This document shows positions 57,616 through 64,000 of a stretch of DNA of 64,000 bases, in pieces. The notes below the pieces were generated by a model. The model did not search any database. It was given only the letters and a program-made list of their open reading frames with translations, and had not been told where the DNA came from. The stretch's first letter is position 1. Each line of letters begins with the position of its first letter. Source of the DNA: Deferrisomatales bacterium (GTDB taxonomy: Bacteria; Desulfobacterota; Deferrisomatia; Deferrisomatales; Deferrisomataceae); assembly GCA_024277875.1 (NCBI GenBank), contig JAJRUI010000038.1:1-64000 (forward strand). Reading direction: 5' to 3'. Position numbers and translations under genes: made by a program.

Positions 57616-58805
57616 CGTCTCCCGTCCCCCGGCCGGCGCCCGAGATACGCCTCGAGGCGGTCCATGCCCTCCCGGATGTTCTCCAGGGAGTTGGCATAGG
57701 TGAACCGGAGGTAGCCCTCGCCCTCCGAGCCGAAGTCGACCCCGGGGGTGCAGCCCACCCGGGCCTTCTCGAGGATGTCGAACGCCAGGCGGTAGCAGTC
57801 GTCCGTGAGGTGCCGGACGTTCACGAACAGGTAGAACGCGCCGGTGGGGCGGCACCGGAACGACAGCCCCATGGCCTCGAACCTCTCGATCATGTACCGC
57901 CGCCGCTCGTCGTAGGTTGCGACCATCCGGCGCACGTGGTCGTCCGTCTGGGACAGGGCTGCGATCCCGGCACGCTGCACGAACGCGTTGGCCGAAATGA
58001 AGAAGTTCTGCTGGATCTTCTGGATCGGCCGCACGAACTCCGGGGGCGCGATCAGGTATCCCAGCCGCCAGCCGGTCATCGCGTACAGTTTGGAGAAACC
58101 GTTGATCACGAACGCCCGGTCGGTGAACTCCAGCACCGAGTGTTCCCGGCCCTCGTACACCAGGCCGTGGTAGATCTCGTCCGACAGCACGTACGCGCCG
58201 CCCGCCTCGGCCCTTCGCACCACCTCTTCAAGCCGGTCCCGGTCGATCAGGGTGCCGGTCGGGTTGGCCGGGGAGTTGATCAGCACCGCCTTGGTGCGGG
58301 GGCCGAGGCGCCGGGCCATCTCGTCGGGCACGTACTGGAACGCGTCCTCCTCGCGCACCGGCACGTACACCGGCTCCCCGTCGCAGAACGTCACGAAGGT
58401 GGGGTAGGACGCGTAGTGGGGGTTCGACAGCACCACCTGGTCCCCGGGGTCGAGCAACGCAGCCAGGGCCAGGAAGATCGCCGGGGAAGACCCGGAGGTC
58501 ACCACCACCCGTTCGGGGTCCACGTCGGCCCCGTACCGGGCCCGGTAGTGGGCTGCGATGGCCACCCGCAGTTCGTGGAGGCCCAGGCTGTGGGTGTAGT
58601 GGGTCTCGCCCCGCTCCAGGGCCTCCAAGGCGGCCCGGCGCACCGGCTCGGGCGTGTCGAAATCCGGCTCGCCCACCTCGAGGTGGATCACGTGCTCGCC
58701 GCTGCGCTCCATGGCCTGGGCCGTCTCCAGCACGTCCATGGCGATGAAGCTCGGCAGGTTCCGGGCCTTGGCCGAGACGGCCTGGGCCGAGGGGTGGTCG
58801 TCCAA
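57612..58805 (-). CDS. PLP-dependent aminotransferase, class I/II (aspartate/aromatic-type)
   Basis: I choose the TTG at 58805, 6 nt after GGAGGACC, giving 397 residues. The upstream frame is open but not homologous. Motifs include VIHLEVGEPDFDTPEPV, TSGSSPAIFLAL, INSPANPTGTLID, SDEIYHGLVYEG and the PLP-lysine segment NGFSKLYAMTGWRLGYLI. C-terminal RFTYANSLENIREGMDRL is also typical. It should transfer amino groups between an amino acid and a 2-oxo acid, with the exact substrate unclear. It is the first gene of a minus-strand group that faces the TonB-like gene. Confidence 0.9.
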   Translation of the reverse strand: MDDHPSAQAVSAKARNLPSFIAMDVLETAQAMERSGEHVIHLEVGEPDFDTPEPVRRAALEALERGETHYTHSLGLHELRVAIAAHYRARYGADVDPERVVVTSGSSPAIFLALAALLDPGDQVVLSNPHYASYPTFVTFCDGEPVYVPVREEDAFQYVPDEMARRLGPRTKAVLINSPANPTGTLIDRDRLEEVVRRAEAGGAYVLSDEIYHGLVYEGREHSVLEFTDRAFVINGFSKLYAMTGWRLGYLIAPPEFVRPIQKIQQNFFISANAFVQRAGIAALSQTDDHVRRMVATYDERRRYMIERFEAMGLSFRCRPTGAFYLFVNVRHLTDDCYRLAFDILEKARVGCTPGVDFGSEGEGYLRFTYANSLENIREGMDRLEAYLGRRPGDGRR

Positions 58806-58962
58806 CGGGGTCCTCCGGCGGGGATGCGCAGCAGCCGTGATGATAACAACCGGGTTCGGCAACCGGCAAGCGGCCTTGCCCCCCGGGGCCGGGTGGCTTA
58901 CCCTCGACCCAAGAGCCGGGACGCCCTCCCGTCCGGCTGCACCGCCGAGGCCCCGGAACCCC

Positions 58963-59769
58963 ATGGACTACCGTCGCGACCTGCTCCCCCCGGCGCTCTG
59001 CCTGGCCCTGAGCGTGGCCCTCCACGGAACGCTGCTGAGTTGGCACCCGCCCGAACCCGCACCGGACCGGTCGCCGCCCCAGGCGGTGGAACTGCTCTAT
59101 CTGCCGCTGCCTCCGACAGCCGAGGCGACCCCGGCGCCCCGGCGCACCGAACCCGTGGCAAAACGGCCCGTACCCGAACCGAAGACGACATCCCCGCCCG
59201 CCTCGCCCGAGCCAAGGCCGGAACCGGAGGCGCAACCGGAGCCGGAACCCGGCCCGGTCGCGACCGAAGCGCCCCTTGTGGAACAGGCGGCCCCTGCCCC
59301 GGAGGTCCCGCCTCCGGCGCCGGCTCCGGAGGCCGTGCCAGCTCCGGCGCCCGAGCCCCTCACCCTGGCCCAGTTGATGCCCCGGCCCGAGGACCTGGAC
59401 GCCGGACCGGCTGCAGGGGAGACCCCGGACCCGACGGCAAAGGGGGTGAAGGAGGCGAGTCTGTCCCTCACCGACACGGACGCCCGGTACCGAGGGTACC
59501 TGGACCGGGTACAGGACGCGGTGGACCTGTCGTGGCGGTGGAAAGAGGCCCTGCTGGCCGCCGGCGCGCCGGGCACCGTGGTGGTCCGGTTCACCCTGGT
59601 GCCGGCCGGCGGTGTGGACGACGTGGTGGTGGTGCAGAGTTCGGGAAACCCGTTTCTGGACCGGGAGGCCACCGACGCGGTCCGGCGCGCGCCGCTGCCC
59701 CCGTTTCCCGGACACTGGAGGATCCAGCGCCTCCACCTGGTGGCCCAGTTCGACTACCGGTTCGAGTGA
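58963..59769 (+). CDS. TonB-like energy-transducer protein
   Basis: This 268-residue protein has an N-terminal hydrophobic anchor (LPPALCLALSVALHGTLL, about residues 8-25), then a proline-, glutamate- and alanine-rich periplasmic spacer from residue 30 to 135 (for example AQPEPEPGPVA), and a C-terminal domain with ARYRGYLDRVQDAVDLSWRW, VVVRFTLVPAGGVDDVVVV and GNPFLDREATDAVRRAPLPPFP, the TonB C-terminal fold. It couples the inner-membrane proton motive force to outer-membrane transporters. No ExbB/ExbD or receptor genes are adjacent. The only plus-strand gene in this part of the window, it is convergent with the next gene. Confidence 0.88.
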   Translation: MDYRRDLLPPALCLALSVALHGTLLSWHPPEPAPDRSPPQAVELLYLPLPPTAEATPAPRRTEPVAKRPVPEPKTTSPPASPEPRPEPEAQPEPEPGPVATEAPLVEQAAPAPEVPPPAPAPEAVPAPAPEPLTLAQLMPRPEDLDAGPAAGETPDPTAKGVKEASLSLTDTDARYRGYLDRVQDAVDLSWRWKEALLAAGAPGTVVVRFTLVPAGGVDDVVVVQSSGNPFLDREATDAVRRAPLPPFPGHWRIQRLHLVAQFDYRFE

Positions 59770-59776
59770 CGGGAGG

Positions 59777-60535
59777 TCACGCCGGGATCTCGGGGCTCCA
59801 CACCCACCGGTCCGCGCCCAGCCGGGCCACGTAGGACGGGGGAGGGTCCGCCTCCCGGCGCAGGAACAGCGCGTTTCCCCGGCTCCACAAAGGGACCGGG
59901 TCCTGGCGGGTCGCCAGCCGGGCCGGCGGGTGGCGGGTACACGGCCGGGAGCAGTCCAGGGGGTCGTCGGTCCACGGGCACGCCGGGGCAACGGTCACGG
60001 GCAGCCACGGACCGCACACGCTCAGGGCCACCCCGGGCGGCAAGGGCGGCGGCCAGGTGCCCTGGACGAGCAGGTCCAGTTCGACCCGCACCCCGCCCAG
60101 TTTCAGGAGCCGTTCCCGGGCCTCGGCGCCGTCCCACAGGCTGCCCCTCAGCGCACGCGCCTGCCCCGGCGACCCCTCGGCGAGCAGGGCCACCACCCGG
60201 GGGCCCCGGCGCTGGCGGCCCAGCAGCCGGCCGGCCACGGCCGCCACGGGCAGTCCCTGCGCCCGGGCCAGCCGCCACAGCCCCCAGTCGTTGAACACCA
60301 CCTCCACCCCGGGAAGCGCCTCGACGATCCCGGCGAGCCAGCCGGCGGTCCGGCCCAGGAGCCCTTCGCGCACCACCGGGGTCACCAGACTGAACCCCAC
60401 CCCGTCCAGGGCGCACCGGCGGGCGGTCCGCACCACTTCGGACAGGGGGGGCACGCGCCACGGACAGAACTCGGCGCCCAGGGCGATCCCGTCGAACCCC
60501 GGGGGCAGGACCGCACCGGGCGGCGGGGCGGACAA
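59777..60535 (-). CDS. Peptidase U32-like protein with cysteine cluster, function unassigned
   Basis: No ATG or GTG lies in the right place. A TTG at 60535 or a CTG at 60541 that overlaps the mobB stop are the best starts, giving about 252-254 residues. The sequence has alternating hydrophobic strands consistent with a TIM-barrel, with EVVFNDWGLWRLARAQGLPV resembling the NDWG-type segment of UbiU/UbiV and U32-family proteins. A first cysteine lies in GAEFCPWR, and a C-terminal group (CGPWLP...CPWTDDPLDCSRPC) could bind an iron-sulfur cluster as in UbiU/V. The gene's link to molybdopterin genes is unexplained. The family is a tentative call. Confidence 0.55.
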   Translation of the reverse strand: MSAPPPGAVLPPGFDGIALGAEFCPWRVPPLSEVVRTARRCALDGVGFSLVTPVVREGLLGRTAGWLAGIVEALPGVEVVFNDWGLWRLARAQGLPVAAVAGRLLGRQRRGPRVVALLAEGSPGQARALRGSLWDGAEARERLLKLGGVRVELDLLVQGTWPPPLPPGVALSVCGPWLPVTVAPACPWTDDPLDCSRPCTRHPPARLATRQDPVPLWSRGNALFLRREADPPPSYVARLGADRWVWSPEIPA

Positions 60536-60537
60536 CC

Positions 60538-61047
60538 TCAGGTAGCGCCGGACCGCAGGTGCTGCACCAGGAGGCCGGCAACGGCGTCCGCGTCGTCGAG
60601 GGCCACCACCGGGCAGGTCGCCCGGTAGCCCTCGACGTCGGTGGCGACGCACAAAACCCCGTCGGTACACGGCAGTTCCCTTTCTCGCCCCTGCCGGACC
60701 ACCTCGATCCGGAGCCGGCCGCGGAGTTCCTTGAACCCCTCCACCAGGAGGACCTCGACGCCCGGAGGGCACCGGCGGGCCAGGTCTTCCGGTTGAAAAG
60801 CGGCTGGCCGGTCCTCGAACGTCACCACCGCGTCGGCCGTGACGAAAAAGGTGGCCCGGGCACCGGCCCTGCGGTGGCGCCAGGTGTCCTTGCCCGGCGC
60901 GTCCACCTCGACCCGGTGCCGGTGGTGCTTGACCGTCGCCGCCAGGACCCGCCGCCCGGCCAGGGCCGGGATCAGCCGCTCGATCAGGGTGGTCTTGCCG
61001 CTGCCCGACGGGCCGGACACCAGGCAGACCACGGGGGGCCGGCTCAC
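60538..61047 (-). CDS. mobB: Molybdopterin-guanine dinucleotide biosynthesis protein B
   Basis: The GTG at 61047 (GTGA overlap with moeA) gives 169 residues. The P-loop GPSGSGKTTLIERLIPAL is at residues 11-28, followed by VLAATVKHHRHRVEVD and KDTWRHRRAGARATFFV, which match MobB, a GTP-binding helper in making the guanine dinucleotide form of the molybdenum cofactor. EGFKELRGRLRIEVVRQ is also a family segment. MobA is not seen. Confidence 0.93.
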   Translation of the reverse strand: MSRPPVVCLVSGPSGSGKTTLIERLIPALAGRRVLAATVKHHRHRVEVDAPGKDTWRHRRAGARATFFVTADAVVTFEDRPAAFQPEDLARRCPPGVEVLLVEGFKELRGRLRIEVVRQGRERELPCTDGVLCVATDVEGYRATCPVVALDDADAVAGLLVQHLRSGAT

Positions 61048-62288
61048 CCCTCGTCCCACAGGCCCGCGTCCTGGCGGTCGAACAAGGCCGGGTCGTACAC
61101 CTGTACGCGGACCCGGGCACCCGGCTCCACCCGGTCCTGGCCCGCGTCCACCACCAGCAGCCCGTTGGCCTCGACCAGGGTGGACAGGATCCCGGAACCC
61201 TGGCTCTTGAGGGCCACCACCCGATAGCCGTCACCCCGGCGCTCCACCCGGCATCGGACGAAGTCGGTGCGCTCCGTCCGGGTGCGCACCGTGCCGGCCT
61301 CGGCGCCCAGTTCCGCCCACACCACCGGCCGGAACAGGCTCCGAAACCCCTGGAGCTTGCGCAGGACGGGCCGCACCAACTGCTCGAATACCACCATGGC
61401 CGACACCGGGTTGCCCGGCAGGCCGAACACCGGCACCCGGCCCCGGGTGCCGAACACCACCGGTTTGCCGGGCTTGATCGCGACCTTCCAGAACCGCACG
61501 TCCACCCCGGACCGGGCGAGCACCGGCCGCACGTAGTCCCGGTCCCCCATGGACACCCCGCCGGTGGTGAGCACCACGTCGCACCCGGCGGCCCGGCCGA
61601 GCATCTCCAGGAGCCCGTCCGGGTCGTCCCGGCCGATCCCCAGAACCACGGGCACGCCGCCGGCCTCGGCCACCTGGGCCGCGACGCCGTAGGAGTTGGA
61701 GTTGATGATCTTGCCGCCCGTGGTCGGGGCGTCCAGGTCCACGATCTCGTCGCCCGTGGCCAGCACGGCCACCCTGGGACGCTGGTGCACCAACACGAAC
61801 GACCGGCCCAGGCTGGCCAACATGCCAACTTCTGCCGGCCGCACGGGCGACCCCCGGGGGATCACCCGTTGCCCCGCCTGCACGTCCTCCCCGGCCGGGC
61901 GGATGTGGGCGCCGGCTGCCGGGGGGGCAAGCACCGTCAACCGGTCCCCCTCCACCCGGGTGTCCTCCACCGGAACGACGGTGTCGGCCCCCGGGGGGAT
62001 CGGTGCGCCGGTCATGATCTTGGTCGCCTCCCCCGGCCCCACCGGGGTCGAGCCGTCGTTTCCGGCCGCCACCACGCCGGTGATGCGGAGCGGTCCGCCG
62101 CCGGCCAGGTCCGCGTGGCGCACAGCGAACCCGTCCATGGCCGAGTTGTCCCTCGGGGGCAGTGCCCTGGGCGCCACCGCGTCCTCGGCCAACACCCGGC
62201 CACGGGCGTCCAGGAGCGACACTTTCTCCGGGGGCAGGGGCTCCACCGCCCCCAGGACGACATCGAGTGCTTCCCGAACCGGGATCAT
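61044..62288 (-). CDS. moeA: Molybdopterin molybdenumtransferase
   Basis: The ATG at 62288 follows GGAGG and gives 414 residues. Domains I-III of MoeA are present: PRDNSAMDGFAVRHADL, GEATKIMTGAPIPPGADTVVPVEDT, AVLATGDEIVDL, INSNSYGVAAQVAEAGG, TTGGVSMGDRDYVRPVL and GLPGNPVSAMVVFEQLV, then a C-terminal beta-barrel domain. MoeA inserts molybdate (or tungstate) into adenylylated molybdopterin. Together with mobB this supports the presence of molybdo- or tungstoenzymes. Confidence 0.94.
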   Translation of the reverse strand: MIPVREALDVVLGAVEPLPPEKVSLLDARGRVLAEDAVAPRALPPRDNSAMDGFAVRHADLAGGGPLRITGVVAAGNDGSTPVGPGEATKIMTGAPIPPGADTVVPVEDTRVEGDRLTVLAPPAAGAHIRPAGEDVQAGQRVIPRGSPVRPAEVGMLASLGRSFVLVHQRPRVAVLATGDEIVDLDAPTTGGKIINSNSYGVAAQVAEAGGVPVVLGIGRDDPDGLLEMLGRAAGCDVVLTTGGVSMGDRDYVRPVLARSGVDVRFWKVAIKPGKPVVFGTRGRVPVFGLPGNPVSAMVVFEQLVRPVLRKLQGFRSLFRPVVWAELGAEAGTVRTRTERTDFVRCRVERRGDGYRVVALKSQGSGILSTLVEANGLLVVDAGQDRVEPGARVRVQVYDPALFDRQDAGLWDEG

Positions 62289-62354
62289 GAACGCCTCCGC
62301 GTTGAGACCGAACCACAGGGGCCGGATCGTACCAACCGAGCCCGGGGTCGGCAA

Positions 62355-62373
62355 GCCGGTCCGGCGGACCGGC
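62355..62373. other. Short GC hairpin between divergent moeA and MFS genes
   Basis: GCCGGTCC (62355-62362) pairs with GGACCGGC (62366-62373) around a 3-nt loop. It sits in the 124-nt space between the divergent moeA and transporter starts. It could be an operator or an mRNA leader hairpin; there is no further evidence. Confidence 0.35.
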
Positions 62374-62412
62374 CCTTCCCCCCCGCACCGGGTTCGGGCA
62401 CAATCCGCCCCC

Positions 62413-63585
62413 ATGCCCCGATCCTCTCCCTCCCTGGGCGCCCAGCTGGCGGTCGCCACCGTGGGCCGCGTGTTCCTGAACACGGCCCGGCGGTTTCCGT
62501 ACCCGTTCGCCGCCGACCTGGCCCGGGGTTCGGGTTTCCCCCTGGTCTGGATCACCGCGGCGATCGCGGCCAGCCAGGCCACGGCCCTGCTGGGACCCGT
62601 GTTCGGTCCCCTGGGCGACCGGTGGGGGTACCGCCGCCTGATGCTCCTGGGCCTGGCGCTCCTGGCGGTCGGGTTCCTGGCTGCGGGCGCCCTGCCCGGG
62701 TACCCGAGCCTCCTCATCGGCATCCTGCTGGCGGCCCTGGGCAAGACCGTGTTCGACCCGGCCGTACAGGCGTACGTGGGCAGCCGGGTTCCCCTCGAAC
62801 GGCGGGGGTTCGCGATCGGGTGGATCGAGACCGCGTGGTCCGGGAGCACCCTGGTGGGCATCCCGGTGGTGGGCCTGGTGATCGGCGCGCTCGGGTGGCG
62901 GGCGCCGTTCTGGGCCCTGGCCGCCCTGGCCGGGCTCTGGCTGTGGGCCCTGGCCCGCGTCCTGCCCCGGGACGACGCGCCCCGCCACGCTTCCCGCCGG
63001 ACCCTCCCGTCCTGGCGAGCGCTGTGGCACCAACCGGGAGCCCGGGCAGCCCTGGGGTTCGGCCTGCTCATGAGCGCGGCCAACGACAGCGTGTTCGTGG
63101 CCTACGGCGCGTGGCTCGAGGCCAGCTTCGGCTTCGGTGTCGCGGCCGTGGGTGCGGCCACCATCGCCATCGGCGCTGCAGAACTCTCCGGAGAGTCCCT
63201 GACCGCCCTGCTGTCGGACCGGCTGGGACTGGCCCGGGCAACAGCCGTCGGCCTCGGCCTGTCCACCCTGGGCTACGCGGTCCTGCCGCTGGCCGGCGGG
63301 TCGATCCCGGCCGCCCTGGGCAGCCTGTTCGCGGCGTTCGTGGCGTACGAGTTCACGATCGTCACCTCGTTTTCCCTGTGCACGGAGATCGCGCCGGAAG
63401 CCCGGGCCAGCCTCCTTTCAGGGTACATGGCCGTGCTCGGCCTGGGCCGGATGATCGGTGCCCTGGCCGGGGGGGTCCTGTGGCAGTGGGGCGGCATGCC
63501 CGCGGTCGCGCTGTCCGCCGCCGCGGTCAACGCGGCGGCGCTGGCAGCGATTCTCCGGGGGTTCCCGGCGGCCCGGCGCCTGTAG
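62413..63585 (+). CDS. Major facilitator superfamily transporter
   Basis: The 390-residue protein has about 12 hydrophobic helices across its length, with the MFS loop 2-3 motif GPLGDRWGYRRLMLLG after TM2 and a second-half pattern LLSDRLGLARATAVG. PTG-type and ETAWSGS motifs near TM5 are seen in the MDR-like group. It is probably a proton-coupled exporter. There is no neighbouring regulator to suggest the substrate. Confidence 0.87.
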   Translation: MPRSSPSLGAQLAVATVGRVFLNTARRFPYPFAADLARGSGFPLVWITAAIAASQATALLGPVFGPLGDRWGYRRLMLLGLALLAVGFLAAGALPGYPSLLIGILLAALGKTVFDPAVQAYVGSRVPLERRGFAIGWIETAWSGSTLVGIPVVGLVIGALGWRAPFWALAALAGLWLWALARVLPRDDAPRHASRRTLPSWRALWHQPGARAALGFGLLMSAANDSVFVAYGAWLEASFGFGVAAVGAATIAIGAAELSGESLTALLSDRLGLARATAVGLGLSTLGYAVLPLAGGSIPAALGSLFAAFVAYEFTIVTSFSLCTEIAPEARASLLSGYMAVLGLGRMIGALAGGVLWQWGGMPAVALSAAAVNAAALAAILRGFPAARRL

Positions 63586-63588
63586 GAA

Positions 63589-63606
63589 GGCTTGCCACGG
63601 CAAGCC
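63589..63606 (+). terminator. Possible terminator hairpin after the MFS gene
   Basis: GGCTTGCC (63589-63596) and GGCAAGCC (63599-63606) are perfect complements just 4 nt after the transporter stop. The central bases would form the loop, leaving about 7 bp of stem. The bases after it are C-rich, not T-rich, so this is a weak terminator candidate. Confidence 0.35.
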
Positions 63607-63654
63607 CTCCCCCCGTATCGTTGGACCGCTCCCCACCCGTTCCGGACGGACGCG

Positions 63655-64000
63655 ATGTGCACCCTCCACCTGTGGTTCCAGGTCTTTGCGGAAGCGCCCG
63701 TGGTGTTCGCCGCCAACCGCGACGAAAACCTGGGCCGGCCGTGGCAGCCCCCGGCGCTCCTGCTGGCCCGTCCCCGGGTGTACGGCCCCCGGGACGGCGC
63801 AGCCGGCGGCACCTGGCTCGGGGTGAACGAGGGAGGGGTGCTGGTGAGCCTGGCCAACCACCATGGCACCCTGGCCACCGGCGCCAGCCTGTGCAGCCGT
63901 GGCGCGTACGTGCTGGACGCCCTGCGCCGGACCGATGCCGGGGAGGCGCTTCGATTCGCCCGGGACGGAGCCCCCGCGTGCAAGGCGTTCACCTTGCTCG
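63655..64000 (+). CDS. NRDE (TANGO2-like) family protein, cut by the window end
   Basis: The ATG at 63655 opens MCTLHLWFQVFAEAPVVFAANRDE, with the family-defining N-terminal cysteine and the NRDE motif at residues 21-24, followed by GGTWLGVNEGGVLVSLANHH. The first 115 residues are present and the frame continues to the end of the window. The cysteine at position 2 is reminiscent of Ntn-hydrolases, to which the family is distantly related. Its role in bacteria is not established. Confidence 0.88.
   Translation, partial: MCTLHLWFQVFAEAPVVFAANRDENLGRPWQPPALLLARPRVYGPRDGAAGGTWLGVNEGGVLVSLANHHGTLATGASLCSRGAYVLDALRRTDAGEALRFARDGAPACKAFTLL

Noticed and set aside
1-64000. tRNA, rRNA, CRISPR arrays, insertion sequences or prophage genes
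   Set aside because: I looked for CCA-ending cloverleaf sequences, regularly spaced direct repeats, transposase or integrase motifs and phage structural genes and saw none.

Overview
The window is a continuous stretch of very GC-rich bacterial chromosome with tightly packed genes and no tRNA, rRNA, CRISPR array or transposase that I can recognise. Several features suggest a Desulfobacterota / deltaproteobacterial lineage, perhaps near Deferrisoma: an MglA/MglB polarity pair, a multiheme c-type cytochrome, bacteriohemerythrin, a stand-alone SPASM protein of the GeoRSP type, and a cell-envelope heptose pathway. The lineage is inferred from gene content and composition only. About 27 junctions are 4-nt ATGA/GTGA overlaps, so most genes sit in translationally coupled operons, and starts were chosen partly on that basis.

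Positions 201-22427 (all minus strand) form a large lipopolysaccharide / surface polysaccharide locus. It holds a QueC-like PP-loop protein, three family 2 and several family 4 glycosyltransferases, a UDP-GlcNAc 2-epimerase, an HPr-kinase-like P-loop protein, a sugar aminotransferase broken by an in-frame amber codon, three family 9 (heptosyl) transferases, a WaaE-like core transferase, Trm112, an isoprenylcysteine-methyltransferase-like membrane protein, GmhB, an LpxL-type acyltransferase and a dGTPase-like protein. Positions 22797-27521 (plus) encode a BmpA / YufO / YufP / YufQ-type nucleoside ABC importer. Positions 27623-31708 are small accessory genes: a coiled-coil hypothetical, bacteriohemerythrin, a DUF4136 lipoprotein, a Sel1-repeat protein, a DUF2092 protein and an 88-residue protein. 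Positions 31794-38667 (minus) encode a tripartite RND efflux system whose TolC carries an extra N-terminal ABC-substrate-binding-like domain.

Positions 38824-62288 are mostly minus-strand housekeeping: cysteine desulfidase, HD and CBS proteins, nicotinate phosphoribosyltransferase, Pcm, MglA, MglB, a receiver-HisKA protein, XseA, RpoH, a multiheme cytochrome, an FAD protein, a PilZ protein, ThrB, RsmA, TsaD, PIN-PhoH, a cysteine desulfurase, a SPASM protein, a DUF1178 protein, an aminotransferase, a plus-strand TonB-like protein, a U32-like protein, MobB and MoeA. The right end has an MFS transporter and the start of an NRDE-family gene on the plus strand.

The most notable non-coding signal is a dispersed, palindrome-rich intergenic repeat of about 155 nt. 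It has two full copies (22561-22717 and 30449-30604) and three partial ones. The full copies have paired compensatory substitutions in four of their five stems and REPIN/MITE-like inverted ends. A second repeat type, two different 7-bp tandem arrays side by side, lies at 18051-18103.
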